64,000 nt of DNA from Gonocerus acuteangulatus (GCA_946811695.1 OX328132.1:129175508-129239507); one strand, 5' to 3'. Shown: positions 11,357-22,757, counted from the first letter of the stretch. Translations and numbers: made by a program. The notes: a model not told the origin generated them from the letters alone.

Positions 11357-11612
11357 TCGTTGATACAAATGCAAAGTATCGAATGTGAAAAAATGGATCT
11401 TTCATTTTCAGTCTTTACTAATTTCTGGTGGACTTATGTACGGCAAACTCTTGAATCTTAATTCACTCTATGAAAGGGAAAGTATTCCACTGTCAAAAGG
11501 TCAAATCTGCCGAATATTTGACTGTCCACAAAAAAGTTATGAATAAACGCTTTTCCACTCTGAAAAGTGGTGATTTTCACATTCGATACTCTGCATTTGT
11601 AACGACGATATG
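11357..11612. repeat. second, adjoining foldback
   Basis: GATACAAATGCAAAGTATCG (about 11362-11381) pairs with CGATACTCTGCATTTGTAAC (about 11583-11602); the spacer has further self-complementary bits (CACTCTGAAAAGTGG). It directly follows the foldback at 10886-11345. Confidence 0.5.
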
Positions 11613-11699
11613 TATGGTGTCTTTGGAAAATACTACTTTTTTTTGTTCCTGTGTAATTCTTGATTTCTTGAGATCATATATAATATGCATTTAATATCA

Positions 11700-13330
11700 T
11701 TATTAACCAATTTTTCATCAAATATCACTTAGCAATTTTAAACTTAAATATATGGGAGCCAAATGTTAGCAGCATATGACTCCTTGGCTTTGATTTAGCT
11801 TTGACTGGGAAACTACTTCCACCTCCATTTGGTTACACAATTTACTACAATCTAGAAGTTTTTTCGTCTGTAAGTCGTTAGTAATCTCAACTAAAAGACC
11901 ATCTTCTTTAAGTTTTTTAATATTTCTCACTTACCTGATACTGCTTTATGGATAAAAAAGGGCTAATTTTTTAGAAGATTTCTCCTCCTGTTCTCTTAAT
12001 TAGTAAGAATTTTGGAATTTTTTCGGCAGTTATAGATCTGTTTTGTATTATCTTCATCACATGGAACGAAAACAACAGAATGCTATCCATCCTAACCCTC
12101 TTAGGCAGTTTTCTCATCTTGGTCATTATTTAATACATATTGTCTGCCAGACAATAACTATGGTGAGATATAACCTTCTGATGTTTTAGAAATAGGTTAA
12201 TACTCTCACAATATTGTAGAAGAAATAATGAAAGTGATACTTGCACCCACAGCCAATAGAGAGAAATGCAAGAAATCCCTTGGATTAATTGGAGCACTGT
12301 ACACTTCTAACCTATACCTGTCCAGCGCCACGGAGTCTAAACACCATATATAAAAATCTTGACATACGCCATTAGCATTCTTAACCTCTCAAATTGGTTC
12401 TTTTCCAATACTGCTTGGATATCACAACCACTGAATGGAAAAACACAAGAAAAAATTAATACATGCTAAAATCAGACAGTCAGGAAGGAAGAAGAAGTAA
12501 ACCTGAACAATCTGAACAAATCTGCTGAAATACAAAAGAAAAACAATTCCAAACACGTGTGGGAGAGAGCTAATTAAATAATGGGGCAATCTCATAAGCA
12601 AAACGTCTGTCATGCAGGACCCACATAACTAAGCGCATTCTTCAGGAAGTGGGTAGGGTACGTTGCATTCCTGAATAATTTGCTTAAAACAACCTAAAAC
12701 TTAAAACAGGGGACTCAATTATTATTTTTTAATTAATTTTCTTCCTGGGTGTTCTGTATGCAATGTACTAAACTTCTTAATATTTACACAAAAATTTCAC
12801 ATTTTTGTTTATTTATCTTGATGAATAATAAAAGCGTCGACATGTATGTAATGTTAAAAAAGAAAATCCCACAACTCTAATAATGCAGAAACCAGATACA
12901 GCACCCCTAATGTTAGAAGTAATAACCAATGCCTGAGCTGGTTTGGCAGCTTAATTCAATTTGGACATAATACAGTGTAAACCCCAAATTCGAATGAAAT
13001 GATTTAATTTATTTTTACAAGGCATATCTCTTTACATTCCTACAACGTTTGCCGAGTTTTGATTCAATATAACAAATATTACGGCTGGTATGAGCAAATT
13101 ATTAATTTGGGTCTGGAATAAATCCCTCTTTCAGATTGACTGATTTAGTTTATTTTTACAAGATTTTTTCTCTTTAGCTACATGACTTCGGAAAACACTA
13201 ATACTCTCTATACTGGTCGGGAGGAAAATAATTGAAACATATACATTAAGTTTTATAGAAATATCACTGGCTTTTCATTTTTTTTCTTATATGTACTGTG
13301 GCAAATGATATATTTTATTAATTTTTTTAG
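11700..13330. other. no gene recognised
   Basis: AT-rich DNA immediately before the first visible ALG10 exon. I looked here for the missing upstream exons (MDEIFH and WDPMITT-type motifs) and saw neither. Confidence 0.5.
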
Positions 13331-13499
13331 AAATCCAGGAACTACAAATGGGCTCTGTGGACTGCGTTTAACATTTCGATATTACCAGTTTCTTTCTTTT
13401 TTAACTTCTTTTACTATACTGATACTATGTCAACTTTCTTTGTCCTGTTGATGTATCGAGTACATTTGGCTAAACATTACTGGGTGGCTGCAGCTATAG
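13331..13499 (+). CDS. ALG10: ALG10 internal exon (first of three seen)
   Basis: ALG10 is the ER-membrane alpha-1,2-glucosyltransferase that adds the third and last glucose, from dolichyl-phosphate glucose, to the lipid-linked N-glycan precursor. The exon reads NYKWALWTAFNISILP then SFFFNFFYYTD, matching the family's membrane segment (FPTLYFFNFLYYTE in human). Its end, WVAAAI plus one base, is followed by the donor GTTAGTGAGT; an in-frame TAG just after the donor supports that boundary. The acceptor is TTTTTTTAG at 13330, with an AG at 13338 as alternative. The N-terminal part with the conserved MDEIFH motif is not in this exon and was not found upstream. Confidence 0.88.
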
Positions 13500-13799
13500 G
13501 TTAGTGAGTACAGTATTTATGTTTATATTATTTAACCTATGTTAAGTGCATGTTTATTTAAGTTGTTTATGCATTTTTTATACATACTAGTACATTTTAT
13601 GTGTACATTTGAGTACTAGCTACTTCTATATTCTCCCCTTCCCCAACTAATTGGCTTTTTCTTTGACTGCAGGCATTTAATATCAATATTCTCATGGAAT
13701 TAAGATCATTAATTCATCTTCATCCAAGTATGATTTCTGTGTGGCGAGTAAAAATTATGATTTACCATTTTAAAAATACATTTTGTTAAACAAATAATC

Positions 13800-13803
<4 letters not shown>

Positions 13804-13860
<57 letters not shown>
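13804..13860. repeat. (TA)n microsatellite
   Basis: Pure TA run inside the first visible ALG10 intron. Confidence 0.95.
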
Positions 13861-13864
<4 letters not shown>

Positions 13865-14469
13865 TATTACTGTTATCATGATGAGTTTCACTTTTACAGG
13901 AGCTTAATTTTTTAAAAATAAAAAAAATTCAGTTTATTAGTTCGAAACAAAATCATAGCAGCTATTCAATAACTTCTGTATTAAAGGTGAAATCAAAGTG
14001 GTATATGTACACACACTATGAAGTAATTAAGATTTTTATTGAATATGGATAATCTTCTGCATTAGAACTTTAAAAGATATTACAAAAAAATCAACAAAAT
14101 TTAGTTTGGCCTCATTAGGGTTGATTGTTCAAACTTTAATCTATAAAAAAAAATTACATACAAAACGTTTTTGTAATTATGCTGGGCTTCAAATTTATCA
14201 TTGTATTTGATAAAATGTACACAAGATAAATATTTTAAAAAATGCATACACTATAAAGCACAATGAAATATTAAATCCTTGAATAGTAAGTGAAAATGAA
14301 AGAAAATTGTCAAAATTGAAAATTGCATTAAAATTAAATACCAAAATTCATCAATGAGCCACACTTGAAGCAATAACAACATTATTCTAAAGGCTCCATT
14401 ACAATCTCCATTCCTTTTCTGGCAGGCTTACTAGCTAAAAGAAAAAAAAATCTTGCAGCTGCCTTAATT

Positions 14470-14872
14470 TAGGTTTTTTTTTTTTTTTTTTTTTTTAAAT
14501 AAGCGCTCAACGACTAGGTTATCAGGGCCTACGATTCTGTGTACCAAATATTTGAAATATCTAGTACCTGGGGAAAACTGAGGCAATAGGAAAGGGGCCC
14601 TCACGCGGTATCCCGAACCCACTGCGGAACCACCAGCCACACTGCAGGGACTAGGGTTGCCATTTATACCTTTATGATCCATCTAAGCTTCGGCTGCCGT
14701 GCCTGTGGCAGAGGATGTGCTCGGTTGGACCAGGCCGTGTACATCCTCCAGGTCAGCTTCCGAGTCCCAACAGCGCACACCAGCCACCCAACAACGGGGG
14801 ACACCAAGCGGGTGACTCTCCACCACTCTCCCATCAATGGGAAAAGGCAAATTCAGATATAACCATTCTGGT
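14470..14872 (-). mobile_element. GC-rich retroposon with poly(A) tail
   Basis: On the - strand a GC-rich body of about 370 bp ends in a run of about 22 A (T run at 14475-14496). Composition contrasts strongly with the intron around it, and a poly(A) end indicates copying by a LINE. There is no clear tRNA-like head, and the short open frame inside lacks recognisable domains. It could be a SINE of other origin or a LINE 3' fragment. Confidence 0.5.
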
Positions 14873-14950
14873 GCTTAAAATGAATTTAGGATAGAGCTGA
14901 AGAAAAATCTAAAATTTAAACCGATATTTTCTTTTCTTCTTTTTTTTTTT

Positions 14951-14990
14951 ACGGGGCTTCGACAAATCTAGGCCATTAGTGCCGATTAAA
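14951..14990 (-). mobile_element. tail fragment of SINE-2
   Basis: The reverse complement of the family tail (GGC.CTAATGGCCTAGAT) is visible next to a T run. Only the last part of the element remains. Confidence 0.5.
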
Positions 14991-15174
14991 CCGATAATAT
15001 CATTGATTATAATTTATATTTTAATATATTATATTTTATTATAGTCATTTATTTCAATATTATATTTTATTATAGTAATTTATTTCTTTTATATAACTGA
15101 TTATTTGATTTAAGTTATTGTTGTTATCTCCAAGTAGAGTTTCTAAATTTTGGGGTGATTTGAATTTCTGTTGA

Positions 15175-15375
15175 ACACTGCCTTTTTTAAAAATAAATAC
15201 TGCCAAGCTAAGCACTGCCAATTGCTAAACCTTTTATTATAACTGCTTTTATTTGTTTAATTATTTAATTGTTTGACAAAAATAATATCTGTGATGGACT
15301 TATTGTTTAGGAATGCTACTCTTTGATATGCCAGAAACTGACACTTTCTAGAGCACCCCCTTATAGATCATTACA
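15175..15375 (-). mobile_element. LTR-B fragment (U3 end)
   Basis: Matches the last 200 bp of the LTR-B copy at 3250-3460, including TACTGCCAAGCTAAGCACTG and the terminal TAGATCATTACA. It is followed by a (TG)n/(CA)n microsatellite (15376-15453). Confidence 0.65.
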
Positions 15376-15412
15376 ATGTGTGTGTGTGTGTATATATACA
15401 CACACACACACG

Positions 15413-15453
<41 letters not shown>
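15376..15453. repeat. (TG)n/(CA)n microsatellite
   Basis: TG repeats turn into TATATA and then CA repeats, so the tract is itself nearly palindromic. Confidence 0.9.
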
Positions 15454-15456
<3 letters not shown>

Positions 15457-15854
15457 AAGAAGAGTCCTGCTAATCTGAACTAATTTCGCTTGAACCTTGT
15501 TTGATTAGGCAGAGTTTTGTCATATTAAGCCATATATTGACTTTATGAGCCATATTAAGTGTATGGAGTGTCAAGAATTAAAGGCAAGAAAGAACACAAT
15601 CCCCTCGTCCTGTTCCGATAAGGGGGACTACTGTTTGCATATTCAGTAGATGCTGCTTGATCTGATCATGATAAGCAAAAGACACCACATGGTAGTTAAT
15701 ATTAAATAAAAATCTGTTTTGGTCACTTAGGTGGTCTGACATCAGGTTCGTCTTCCTCTTCATCTTGTACACTTGATCATCCAGGTCATTTGAATGAATC
15801 GGCCTCATGGTGAACTGGTAATGTCTTCACCTATTTAATACTCCATGGACGTTA

Positions 15855-17341
15855 GGGTGGCCCTTATTCTTCAACATTCTAAAAGTTTACCTCCCCCCCC
15901 CCTCTATCTAGTTCCAATAAACAAAATAACGATCTGTGTAAAATTTTAGCTAAATCAAACAGCTCCGAGGCCACCCGCAATGACCTTGAAATATTGACAT
16001 TTTCGTCCAAAAGTTTTTTTTTTTTAAGTTATTTTATTTGGTAATCACATTTGAGCAGATAAGCACTAGTAATGGAAATTAAATTAGTCGTGTTCTTGTT
16101 AATGTTGGATAAAAAGATAAACAATCAAGTCTGTTCCTGCTTCCTGAAAACACACTTGTTTGGACGGGAAGAAATAAATATCGTTTCGTGTACCAGGAGC
16201 TGTAAATCATGCTAGGTGGATGGCAAAGGCGATTTATGCATTCAATATGTACCTGTTCCAAAATCAATTTCAGTTATCTCATTGCGAGAAAAATTCTTTA
16301 AGCAGAACATGTATTTTTCTTGTGCGAGGGTACGTTCGGACCTGGTTTCTATCACCAGACCCAATCAAAGCACCATATCATGAATTTCTATTCATGCATC
16401 AACTGATACATTATCAGAATATTGATCCAGAAATCAGTAAGGCTGCTGCAAAAAAATTTCCAATCATCTCTTGTACTTAGTTCCCGAAACCTTGGATGGC
16501 AACTTTCCTTATATCCTTATTTGATGACAAAGTTCCAACAGCGGTTAAGGCAAATATAGCTCAAGCTATGCTGAAAGCAGACAATGCTGAAGAAGAGGAA
16601 GAAGAAAAAAATCAACTAAAGAGGAACGTACTCCAACAAAATGATTTTTCTTCCTTCACAAAAATCAATTTTTCATCTTTTGTAACTCCTGATACAAAAC
16701 ATATCTTCATGAGATTTTCAATCAGTACCGATTTCCTCGACAAGGACCCTTCAACATGGAAGGATGATCCAGGTTACAAGAGTGGAATTGAAAAACTTGT
16801 TGTTGTGAATGAGAGGCATCAAACTCATGCAGGATTACAATAACGTTCTCATAAAAGTTGAAAATGAGAAACAATTTGTTTTGCAAATCGTTGCCGGGGC
16901 CGGAAAAAATACCCGACTGCTACTAAATCCTCCCTTAGAAAAACATAAGGTTCAATATTTGTATTTTTTTATTGTTCACATTATGCCTTGTTTCTATAGA
17001 AACTTTTTTTTTAAATGAAAATGCGGTTGTCTTAAACAAGTTGTGTGCATTATTAAAAACCTAATATTTTTTAATTTTTTCATGTTATCGCTGCAATTTT
17101 TAGACTTAAATTTTGAGATATATGATTCACAATGATTTTGAACAATTTCTATGGGTAGCCTTGAATTAATCGCTGCGTATACTATGTTTCAATTTCAAAC
17201 CATTTGCGGGTCACCTAGCAGTTGTCTGATTGCCCTGAAATTTAGCACAGCTCGTTTTTTGTGTTGATTGGAACAGAATTGGGGGATGGGAGCAGCAACA
17301 TTTTGACTTTCAAAAAAATTCCCTATAGCTAAGGGCCGCCC
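15855..17341 (+). mobile_element. 1.49-kb DNA transposon of unassigned type with ~160-bp terminal inverted repeats
   Basis: The left end GGGTGGCCCTTA and the right end TAAGGGCCGCCC are inverted copies, each bordered by TA (15853-15854 and 17342-17343), consistent with a TA target duplication. The similarity continues inward with indels for about 160 bp on each side (shared ACCCGCAA, TTGAAAT, CTGTG.AAATTT blocks; left to about 16010, right from about 17180). Between them lies the relic at 16079-17018. Both ends have decayed, so the insertion is old. I could not assign a superfamily from memory. Confidence 0.6.
16079..17018 (+). pseudogene. relic of an uncharacterised mobile-element protein (PGAxxHARWMAKxIY family)
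   Basis: The frame from about 16190 reads PGAVNHARWMAKAIYAFNMY, then continues with LFMHQLIHYQNIDPEI and, after a stop at 16478-16480, LFDDKVPTAVKANIAQAML. A frame change near 16805 leads to RGIKLMQDYNNVLIK. This order resembles a widespread family of uncharacterised invertebrate proteins that I recall from genome annotations (PGA.HHARWMAK…LFD..VP…VVND.AERGVKL). At least one stop and one frameshift make it non-functional. An acidic run (EEEEEE) follows the ML.ADNA segment. It lies exactly between the inverted repeats of 15855-17341, so I infer it is that element's own protein, perhaps its transposase. The family's activity is not known to me. Confidence 0.55.
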
Positions 17342-17349
17342 TAATAGAC

Positions 17350-18060
17350 GTGTACTCCTCCCAATAAGTACCTATGAAACCAGCCTTCTGTAGTGATAAG
17401 ATCACTTTTCTCCAATTCATCTGTCTTTAAGGGCCATTAACACGGCCATCTTTTTCTCACTCTTTCAAAGACCATTCTTTTAAGGGTCGTTTAACATTTT
17501 CTTTTCCTCCGCTTTTTCTTTTTCAATTTTCATTCTCATTTTAATGATTTGACCTATCAATTTCCTTCAACTGTTTTAAAAGTTTATTTAGCAAAGGCTG
17601 TGAAATGTTTGACTCGTAATGATGCACATGTGATCATATCTTATTAAAATATTTATCTTGTCACACGAATTATGGTCTTGCCGCTTTGAAGGGCCTGCGA
17701 TCATTTCAATCAAAAAAAGAAGCAAGAAGGTCCGAAGAATACAGAGGACAGAGACGTACTGAGTTAGTAAAGCAATTTTGGTAGGAAAAGGGGCAATTGT
17801 TTAAATTCAAAGAAAAAGGGACGTTCCTAGAAATATTTCCACCAGCTCCAGATATCCTTCCTCAAGTCTCTTCCGCACTCGAAATTGCTTAGGAAACACA
17901 TTTCTAGGATTTTGAGAGTGATCTCATTAATCATAATTTCGATCAATATAAAAGAAGAAATTAGTATAGTGAGCCTGTATTACACAGGACCTTTCCAAGC
18001 CATTTTCATCCCATAAAGCGGTTGATATCCATTAACTGTGATTACATTAAGCAGTGTCCA
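17350..18060. other. ALG10 intron, nothing recognised
   Basis: AT-rich DNA between the old transposon and the SINE-1/microsatellite block; no gene or repeat placed. Confidence 0.5.
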
Positions 18061-18064
18061 CTGT

Positions 18065-18079
18065 AAATATATATATATG

Positions 18080-18177
<98 letters not shown>
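18065..18177. repeat. (TA)n microsatellite, tail side of a SINE-1 copy
   Basis: TA repeats with ATGTATGTAT and AATA interruptions directly touch the 3' end of the SINE-1 copy. Confidence 0.95.
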
Positions 18178-18479
18178 CAGTCCCGTAACAGGCCACAAGG
18201 GCCCAGAGGGGCAGATACTGTAGAGGTATCTGATTCTTGACCATACGGCACACTAGGGAGATAGTGTGGTCAATACTATGCTCCGGCCGCCTGATTTTTC
18301 CCTTTGCAGGTACCCATTAATTAATTAAAGGCTGGGTGAACCTAGGGACGATCTGAGACCCCAAATCCAACCCTCGAACGATGGCACTAGAAGAAAAAAT
18401 CTTTAGTGCGCGCTCGGGTTTTGAACCTGGGTCCTCCAGTTCATTAGTCGAGTGCTCTACCACTGGGCTAACCTCGCCC

Positions 18480-18481
<2 letters not shown>
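18178..18481 (-). mobile_element. SINE-1 (tRNA-derived), copy a
   Basis: Read on the - strand it starts GGGGGCGAGGTTAGCTCAG (A box, TAGCTCAGTGGTAGAGC) and holds GGTTCAAAACC (B box) 40 bp further on, the internal RNA polymerase III promoter of a tRNA-derived SINE. It ends with GGCCTGTTACGGGACTG. It matches 32398-32740 closely and 57330-57630 less closely. The tRNA-like head lacks a proper acceptor stem, so it is not a working tRNA gene. (TA)n tracts flank it on both sides. Confidence 0.85.

Positions 18482-18542
<61 letters not shown>
18482..18542. repeat. (TA)n microsatellite, head side of a SINE-1 copy
   Basis: Pure TA run touching the GGGGGCG head of the SINE. Confidence 0.95.
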
Positions 18543-18545
<3 letters not shown>

Positions 18546-18762
18546 AATAACTTGATTGATTGTTTGGGAAGTTAAAAAGTGGCACTCCCCCATTGCTTGG
18601 CCTCATGATAGAAATAGATCTACATTTTGAACTCTAAATGATTAGTAGTATTCAAATGATTTAGATCTTATTTTGTCACATAGGTATGTTAAGTTTTTCA
18701 TGTTTCTATTTTTATTTAAAATTTATTTAAAATTTTCAAGCTCCCAAAAAACAAAATGTTCC

Positions 18763-18765
<3 letters not shown>

Positions 18766-18812
<47 letters not shown>
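18766..18812. repeat. poly(T) tract
   Basis: Uninterrupted T run of about 46 inside the ALG10 intron; possibly the tail of an old minus-strand retroposon, but no body is recognisable. Confidence 0.8.
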
Positions 18813-18814
<2 letters not shown>

Positions 18815-18849
18815 GCATACATCTTTGTATTTTGTAGTTTATTTTTATT

Positions 18850-20180
18850 AATATTTATGTGTATTGAATTTTTATTAACGTCTATGCAATATTACTCCAT
18901 TTTTTTTCTTTTCATATAGTTGATTATTAAAATTCTGTTGTATACATTTTTTTGGTGGATATTAATGATAGAATGGTTATTATTATTTGGTTTTTATTTT
19001 TTGTTTTCTATTAATAGGTTGAGTGCTACATTGTGTTCTATTGTCCATTCTCTTTAACCATTACCTACTTCTCTTCCGTGTCCTCTCATACAATTACAGG
19101 TATTCTTCCTGATTTATGTGACTGATGTACCCCTATGAATTCTCAAATAACCAGAGGTAAAAGGATTTCTATTCATCTTTTCTTTTAATCTTGTTGTATG
19201 TGTACGTAACTGAATTAAAATAATGTGTTTTAATAAATTTATATACACACAAGTAAATGCATGTTTTCTGTACAGAAAAACATTCTGATATAAAGTTAAA
19301 AACGATATAGTTTCTTCATGTTTCGTTCCACATTACCTCTGTATGCATTAGTCCGAAGTATCTAGGGTTGTTCATTTGAGTTCACAAGATATATCAAGTT
19401 TCTTCCTTATAAGAGCACATGTTTTCTTTTAGTTTTTTATGATTTCATTTTCAAAATGGCATTGACTATAAGTTATCTCTTCACTAATAACTACTCTATT
19501 CGAAATCTTTAAAATGGTGTATTAGTTTCATATATGAATTAAGCATTGCAATTTTTATTTTCTTCTAAATGGTGTACATTTATTGTTTTATATTTTTCTA
19601 ATTAGACAAATTTCCCCCAGATCCTACTGTAATAATTGAGTTCTCAGACTTGTCTGCTACAGCCTCTTTGGTATGTTCTGTTGCAATTTACATTTTTGAC
19701 AATTTATTCTTATTATTTATTAAACAAATATTCAATAAGACTAGCTTGTGCTATATAAATTACTTCTAAAACATGTTGACCCTTGATGCCCTGCCACATG
19801 GCACTTCCAGTTAATTGATTATTGTTATATCAGATATTATAGGCATATCATAATAAACTTGAGCAATCTAATACTGTTTTTTTTTCAAAGATGTTTAAAA
19901 TACTATCAGAGGCAGAGCTTACTAGTTTTATTTTAGAATCATCTTATTAGGCAAACTTTTGTTTGTTGAAATTGATTTATCTTATGTTAATGTTGATACC
20001 AAGGGAAGGTGGTTGGGGAGTCTCGATTAAAATAAACCATTTTTCGTGTTTGAAACATTTCTTTATATAATACCAATGTTTAAATTGACTGAACATTGTA
20101 CCTTTTTCTGTTCCATCACCCAAATTAATTTAGGAGAAAAAGCTCTAAAAATGTAGGACAAACAAAAAAATAACTTTATA
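18850..20180. other. ALG10 intron, nothing recognised
   Basis: AT-rich, with short frames only; no exon, RNA gene or repeat found. Confidence 0.5.
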
Positions 20181-20192
20181 TTATTCTATATA

Positions 20193-21095
20193 CAGTAGAA
20201 CTTGGATAATTCGAACCTCTAGGGGCCGATAAAAAAGTTCATATTATCCAAAATTCGAATTACAAAAGTTTTTGAAAATAAAGGGCTAAAAAATCGAACT
20301 TCATATTTTCACATTTTTTAATTTAAAAAAAAATACATTTTATTTAAAGAAAAACAAACATTTCATGATTTGATGATTACTTAAATATGTAATACATAAT
20401 TTATCAAAAATGTAATAATAAAAGTTTATTGTTTTGAAAAAAAAGTCATTTTCATGGGCAAGAATTTTTTCTTTATTTTTCAGGTAAGTTGATAAAATGC
20501 TCGGAGGAATTGCAAAGCCCTTGGCAATTTCAGATTTTTTCTTTATTTATTTTTCAGCTTCTTTAATATCTGCTATTTTTTCTCCGACAATGTTAAAGTT
20601 TTATAGCATCTAGGCTTCGACATCTGAAATCAACAACTCACTGAACTGCACTGTACACTAGAAATTCAAGGCACAAACAATACAACAGATCTAGGTACTG
20701 AGTGACTTATAACTGAATAAGAAATGAAGATGGGAGGGATGGTGGGATGGAATTCTAGAATAAAACGACAGGATGTAGCTATAACAACCCCTGGAAGGGA
20801 GGAAACGCGACCCACCACTTTGCAGACCTCCTAGAGTCCAAAAACTAGACTATGAGACCGCCGCGCTTCTTGTCCCGGAACCCCTACATCCGTATCTTAC
20901 TATCCTTCTTACCCGAGGGCAGAATATTTTCACAAGATTTAAGATCGACCGCCTCTCTGTCCACTTCCCATTGGAGTTACAGACCCGTAAAAAATTCGAA
21001 TTAACCACGATTTTTTTAGATTGTTTATGCCCTAAATTCTAGGGGCCAAGAGAAATATTCGAATTATCGAAGTTTGAATTATCCATGTTCCACTG
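20193..21095 (-). mobile_element. pogo/Tigger-like DNA transposon derivative
   Basis: Ends are inverted copies of CAGTAGAAC.TGGATAATTCGAA, each bordered by TA (20191-20192, 21096-21097), the hallmark of pogo-group Tc1/mariner elements. CTAGGGGCC occurs near both ends, as in Tigger relatives. On the - strand at 20542-20445 a frame reads KSEIAKGFAIPPSILSTYLK, then NKEKIL, matching the CENP-B-like helix-turn-helix at the start of pogo transposases. The rest of the transposase is missing, so this 903-bp copy is a decayed deletion derivative. Confidence 0.85.
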
Positions 21096-21240
21096 TATAA
21101 CCAAGGAGCAAATATGACGCGCTATTTTACTCCAGAAGCAGCTAGAAGAAGAATAATTTGGCTAAAATATGAAGTTGAAGATGGCCAGAGGTGTAAAAAG
21201 GAACAGTGATTTAATGAAGGATGAAAACAGAATGGGCTAG

Positions 21241-21475
21241 AGAGGATGGCGACTGGTAATTCACCTGAATAGCTCAATCGGCCTAAAAGTGAATTCAAAT
21301 CTAATGAGAGACTCTTCAAGTATTCTGGCTGGATCTAGGGCCAATCTGGAATCCAAATTCCAACAATGACCAAAGAAGATGAAATCTTTAGTGCGCACTA
21401 AATGTTCGTTACAGGGTTCAAACTCAGGTGCTTAGTGCACGAGTCATGTTGTATCACTCGAGCTTTCCAAATTTG
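21241..21475 (-). mobile_element. degenerate SINE-1-like copy
   Basis: Contains the reverse complement of the SINE-1 middle (GAAATCTTTAGTGCGC) and a weak B box (GGGTTCAAACTC) in the same order as 18178-18481, but is heavily diverged. Confidence 0.5.
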
Positions 21476-21739
21476 TAACAATTGTTAATACTTTATATGT
21501 TTATATTTTATTGAAAATCAATAAAAGTATCCTGTATAAACATCCATACATACAAAAATAGAAATAAAAACTTAATCATCCAGTGGATAAACCTACCGTG
21601 AACCTTGTATCCTATTTAATATAAATATTGTTTATATATCTATCAAGAAATAATTTATCTCTAACTTTAATTTAGTAACTAAAATGATTTTAAAAAGTTT
21701 ATTTCAGGAGCATTTTTTAATTCTAAAAATTGTTTCTAG

Positions 21740-21879
21740 GTTGTTGTAGTGTCATGACTCGCCAGACAAACATTATCTGGGTTGGCTATATTTTGTTTGA
21801 TCTGGTAAAGGAGATCCCAAAAATTGTTCCAATAAAAAGAAGAAATTCCATTTCAGATGATTTTCTAAAGTTAATTTTG
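21740..21879 (+). CDS. ALG10: ALG10 internal exon (second of three seen)
   Basis: After the acceptor TTGTTTCTAG, two bases complete the split Gly codon left by the exon ending at 13499, giving G-CCSVMTRQTNIIWVGYIL. MTRQTNIIW is one of the most conserved ALG10 blocks (FRQTNIIW in human). The exon ends in LKLIL before the donor GTAAAATATT, in phase 0, which fits the next exon. The residues after the block (VKEIPKIVPIKRRNSISDD) correspond to the hydrophilic loop that varies between species. The intron to the left is 8.2 kb and the one to the right 8.4 kb, both filled with repeats. Confidence 0.9.
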
Positions 21880-22089
21880 GTAAAATATTAATTTTGTTTA
21901 CTTTTATAGTCTAAAATTAATTATTATCATTTTGTATTGGTTTTGTACTTAGGTAAGTGACTGAATATACTCAATTCTAATATTAAAAAAAAAAAAAAAT
22001 CTCTTTTAAATCTTTATAGAAGGTGTAAATAATTGGGGTTTGGTCATTTGTTGAATAAAAATGCATTTTATAACTAAAATGAGTTGTAT

Positions 22090-22140
22090 TTCTGCCAGCG
22101 TTTCGGCTTGACATTCAAGCCTTCTTCAGGGCTGTAAACA
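22090..22140 (-). repeat. stem-loop CTGAAGAAGGCTTG...CAAGCCGAAACG
   Basis: On the - strand CTGAAGA is followed by a 7-bp stem (GGCTTGA/TCAAGCC) and GAAACGCTGG. It has the same design as the motif at 1718-1755 and sits directly left of a family C copy. Confidence 0.6.
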
Positions 22141-22146
22141 GTTATA

Positions 22147-22680
22147 AAAGTCCGACTCACAGGAACTGCATCATCTTAGCGCGGTTCCGTTCATATCCCT
22201 AGTGCGGTTAGTGTGAAGGAATATAGCAACTATCGGTAGGTTTTGATCTTTCGTTAAAAATATAAAATAAAATCTCAAAGGGAAGGAAGCTTATGGAAAC
22301 TGACAGTTTTCTAAGCAGAAGGGGCTCTCCCGCCATCTCGACGCTCACTCTAAGAAAACACTATTACCAATATGTTTATTATTTTCTTAGCTTTACTAAA
22401 ATACTCATTCCGTCATTAAATAAACTTAAAAAACAAAATTGAGGTAAACAGTGACAAAAAACCGTTCAAAAGAACAAAACTAACACTTTCGTGGTTTTAA
22501 GCACCTATTTCTCCAACTGATATCGCCCCATCGAAATTTGCTTCAGAATCTTTTTTGTGGAGAATTTAGTCAGCATTTGAATGGTTATATTGTACTTACC
22601 ATGATTTCTTAGCTGATATTAAGGAAAATATACGAAGATCCCAAACCTTTTCATGCCTGTTAAAAAAATATTTTATTCTA
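22147..22680 (+). repeat. dispersed repeat family C, copy
   Basis: Begins with GTCCGACTC.CAGGAACTGC and shares GCACCTATTTCTCCAACTGAT and the TTTTATTCTAACC end with the other copies. A (TA)n tract (22685-22749) follows immediately. Confidence 0.6.
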
Positions 22681-22683
22681 ACC

Positions 22684-22684
<1 letters not shown>

Positions 22685-22749
<65 letters not shown>
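22685..22749. repeat. (TA)n microsatellite
   Basis: Pure TA run between family C and a foldback. Confidence 0.95.
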
Positions 22750-22752
<3 letters not shown>

Positions 22753-22757
22753 AAGAT

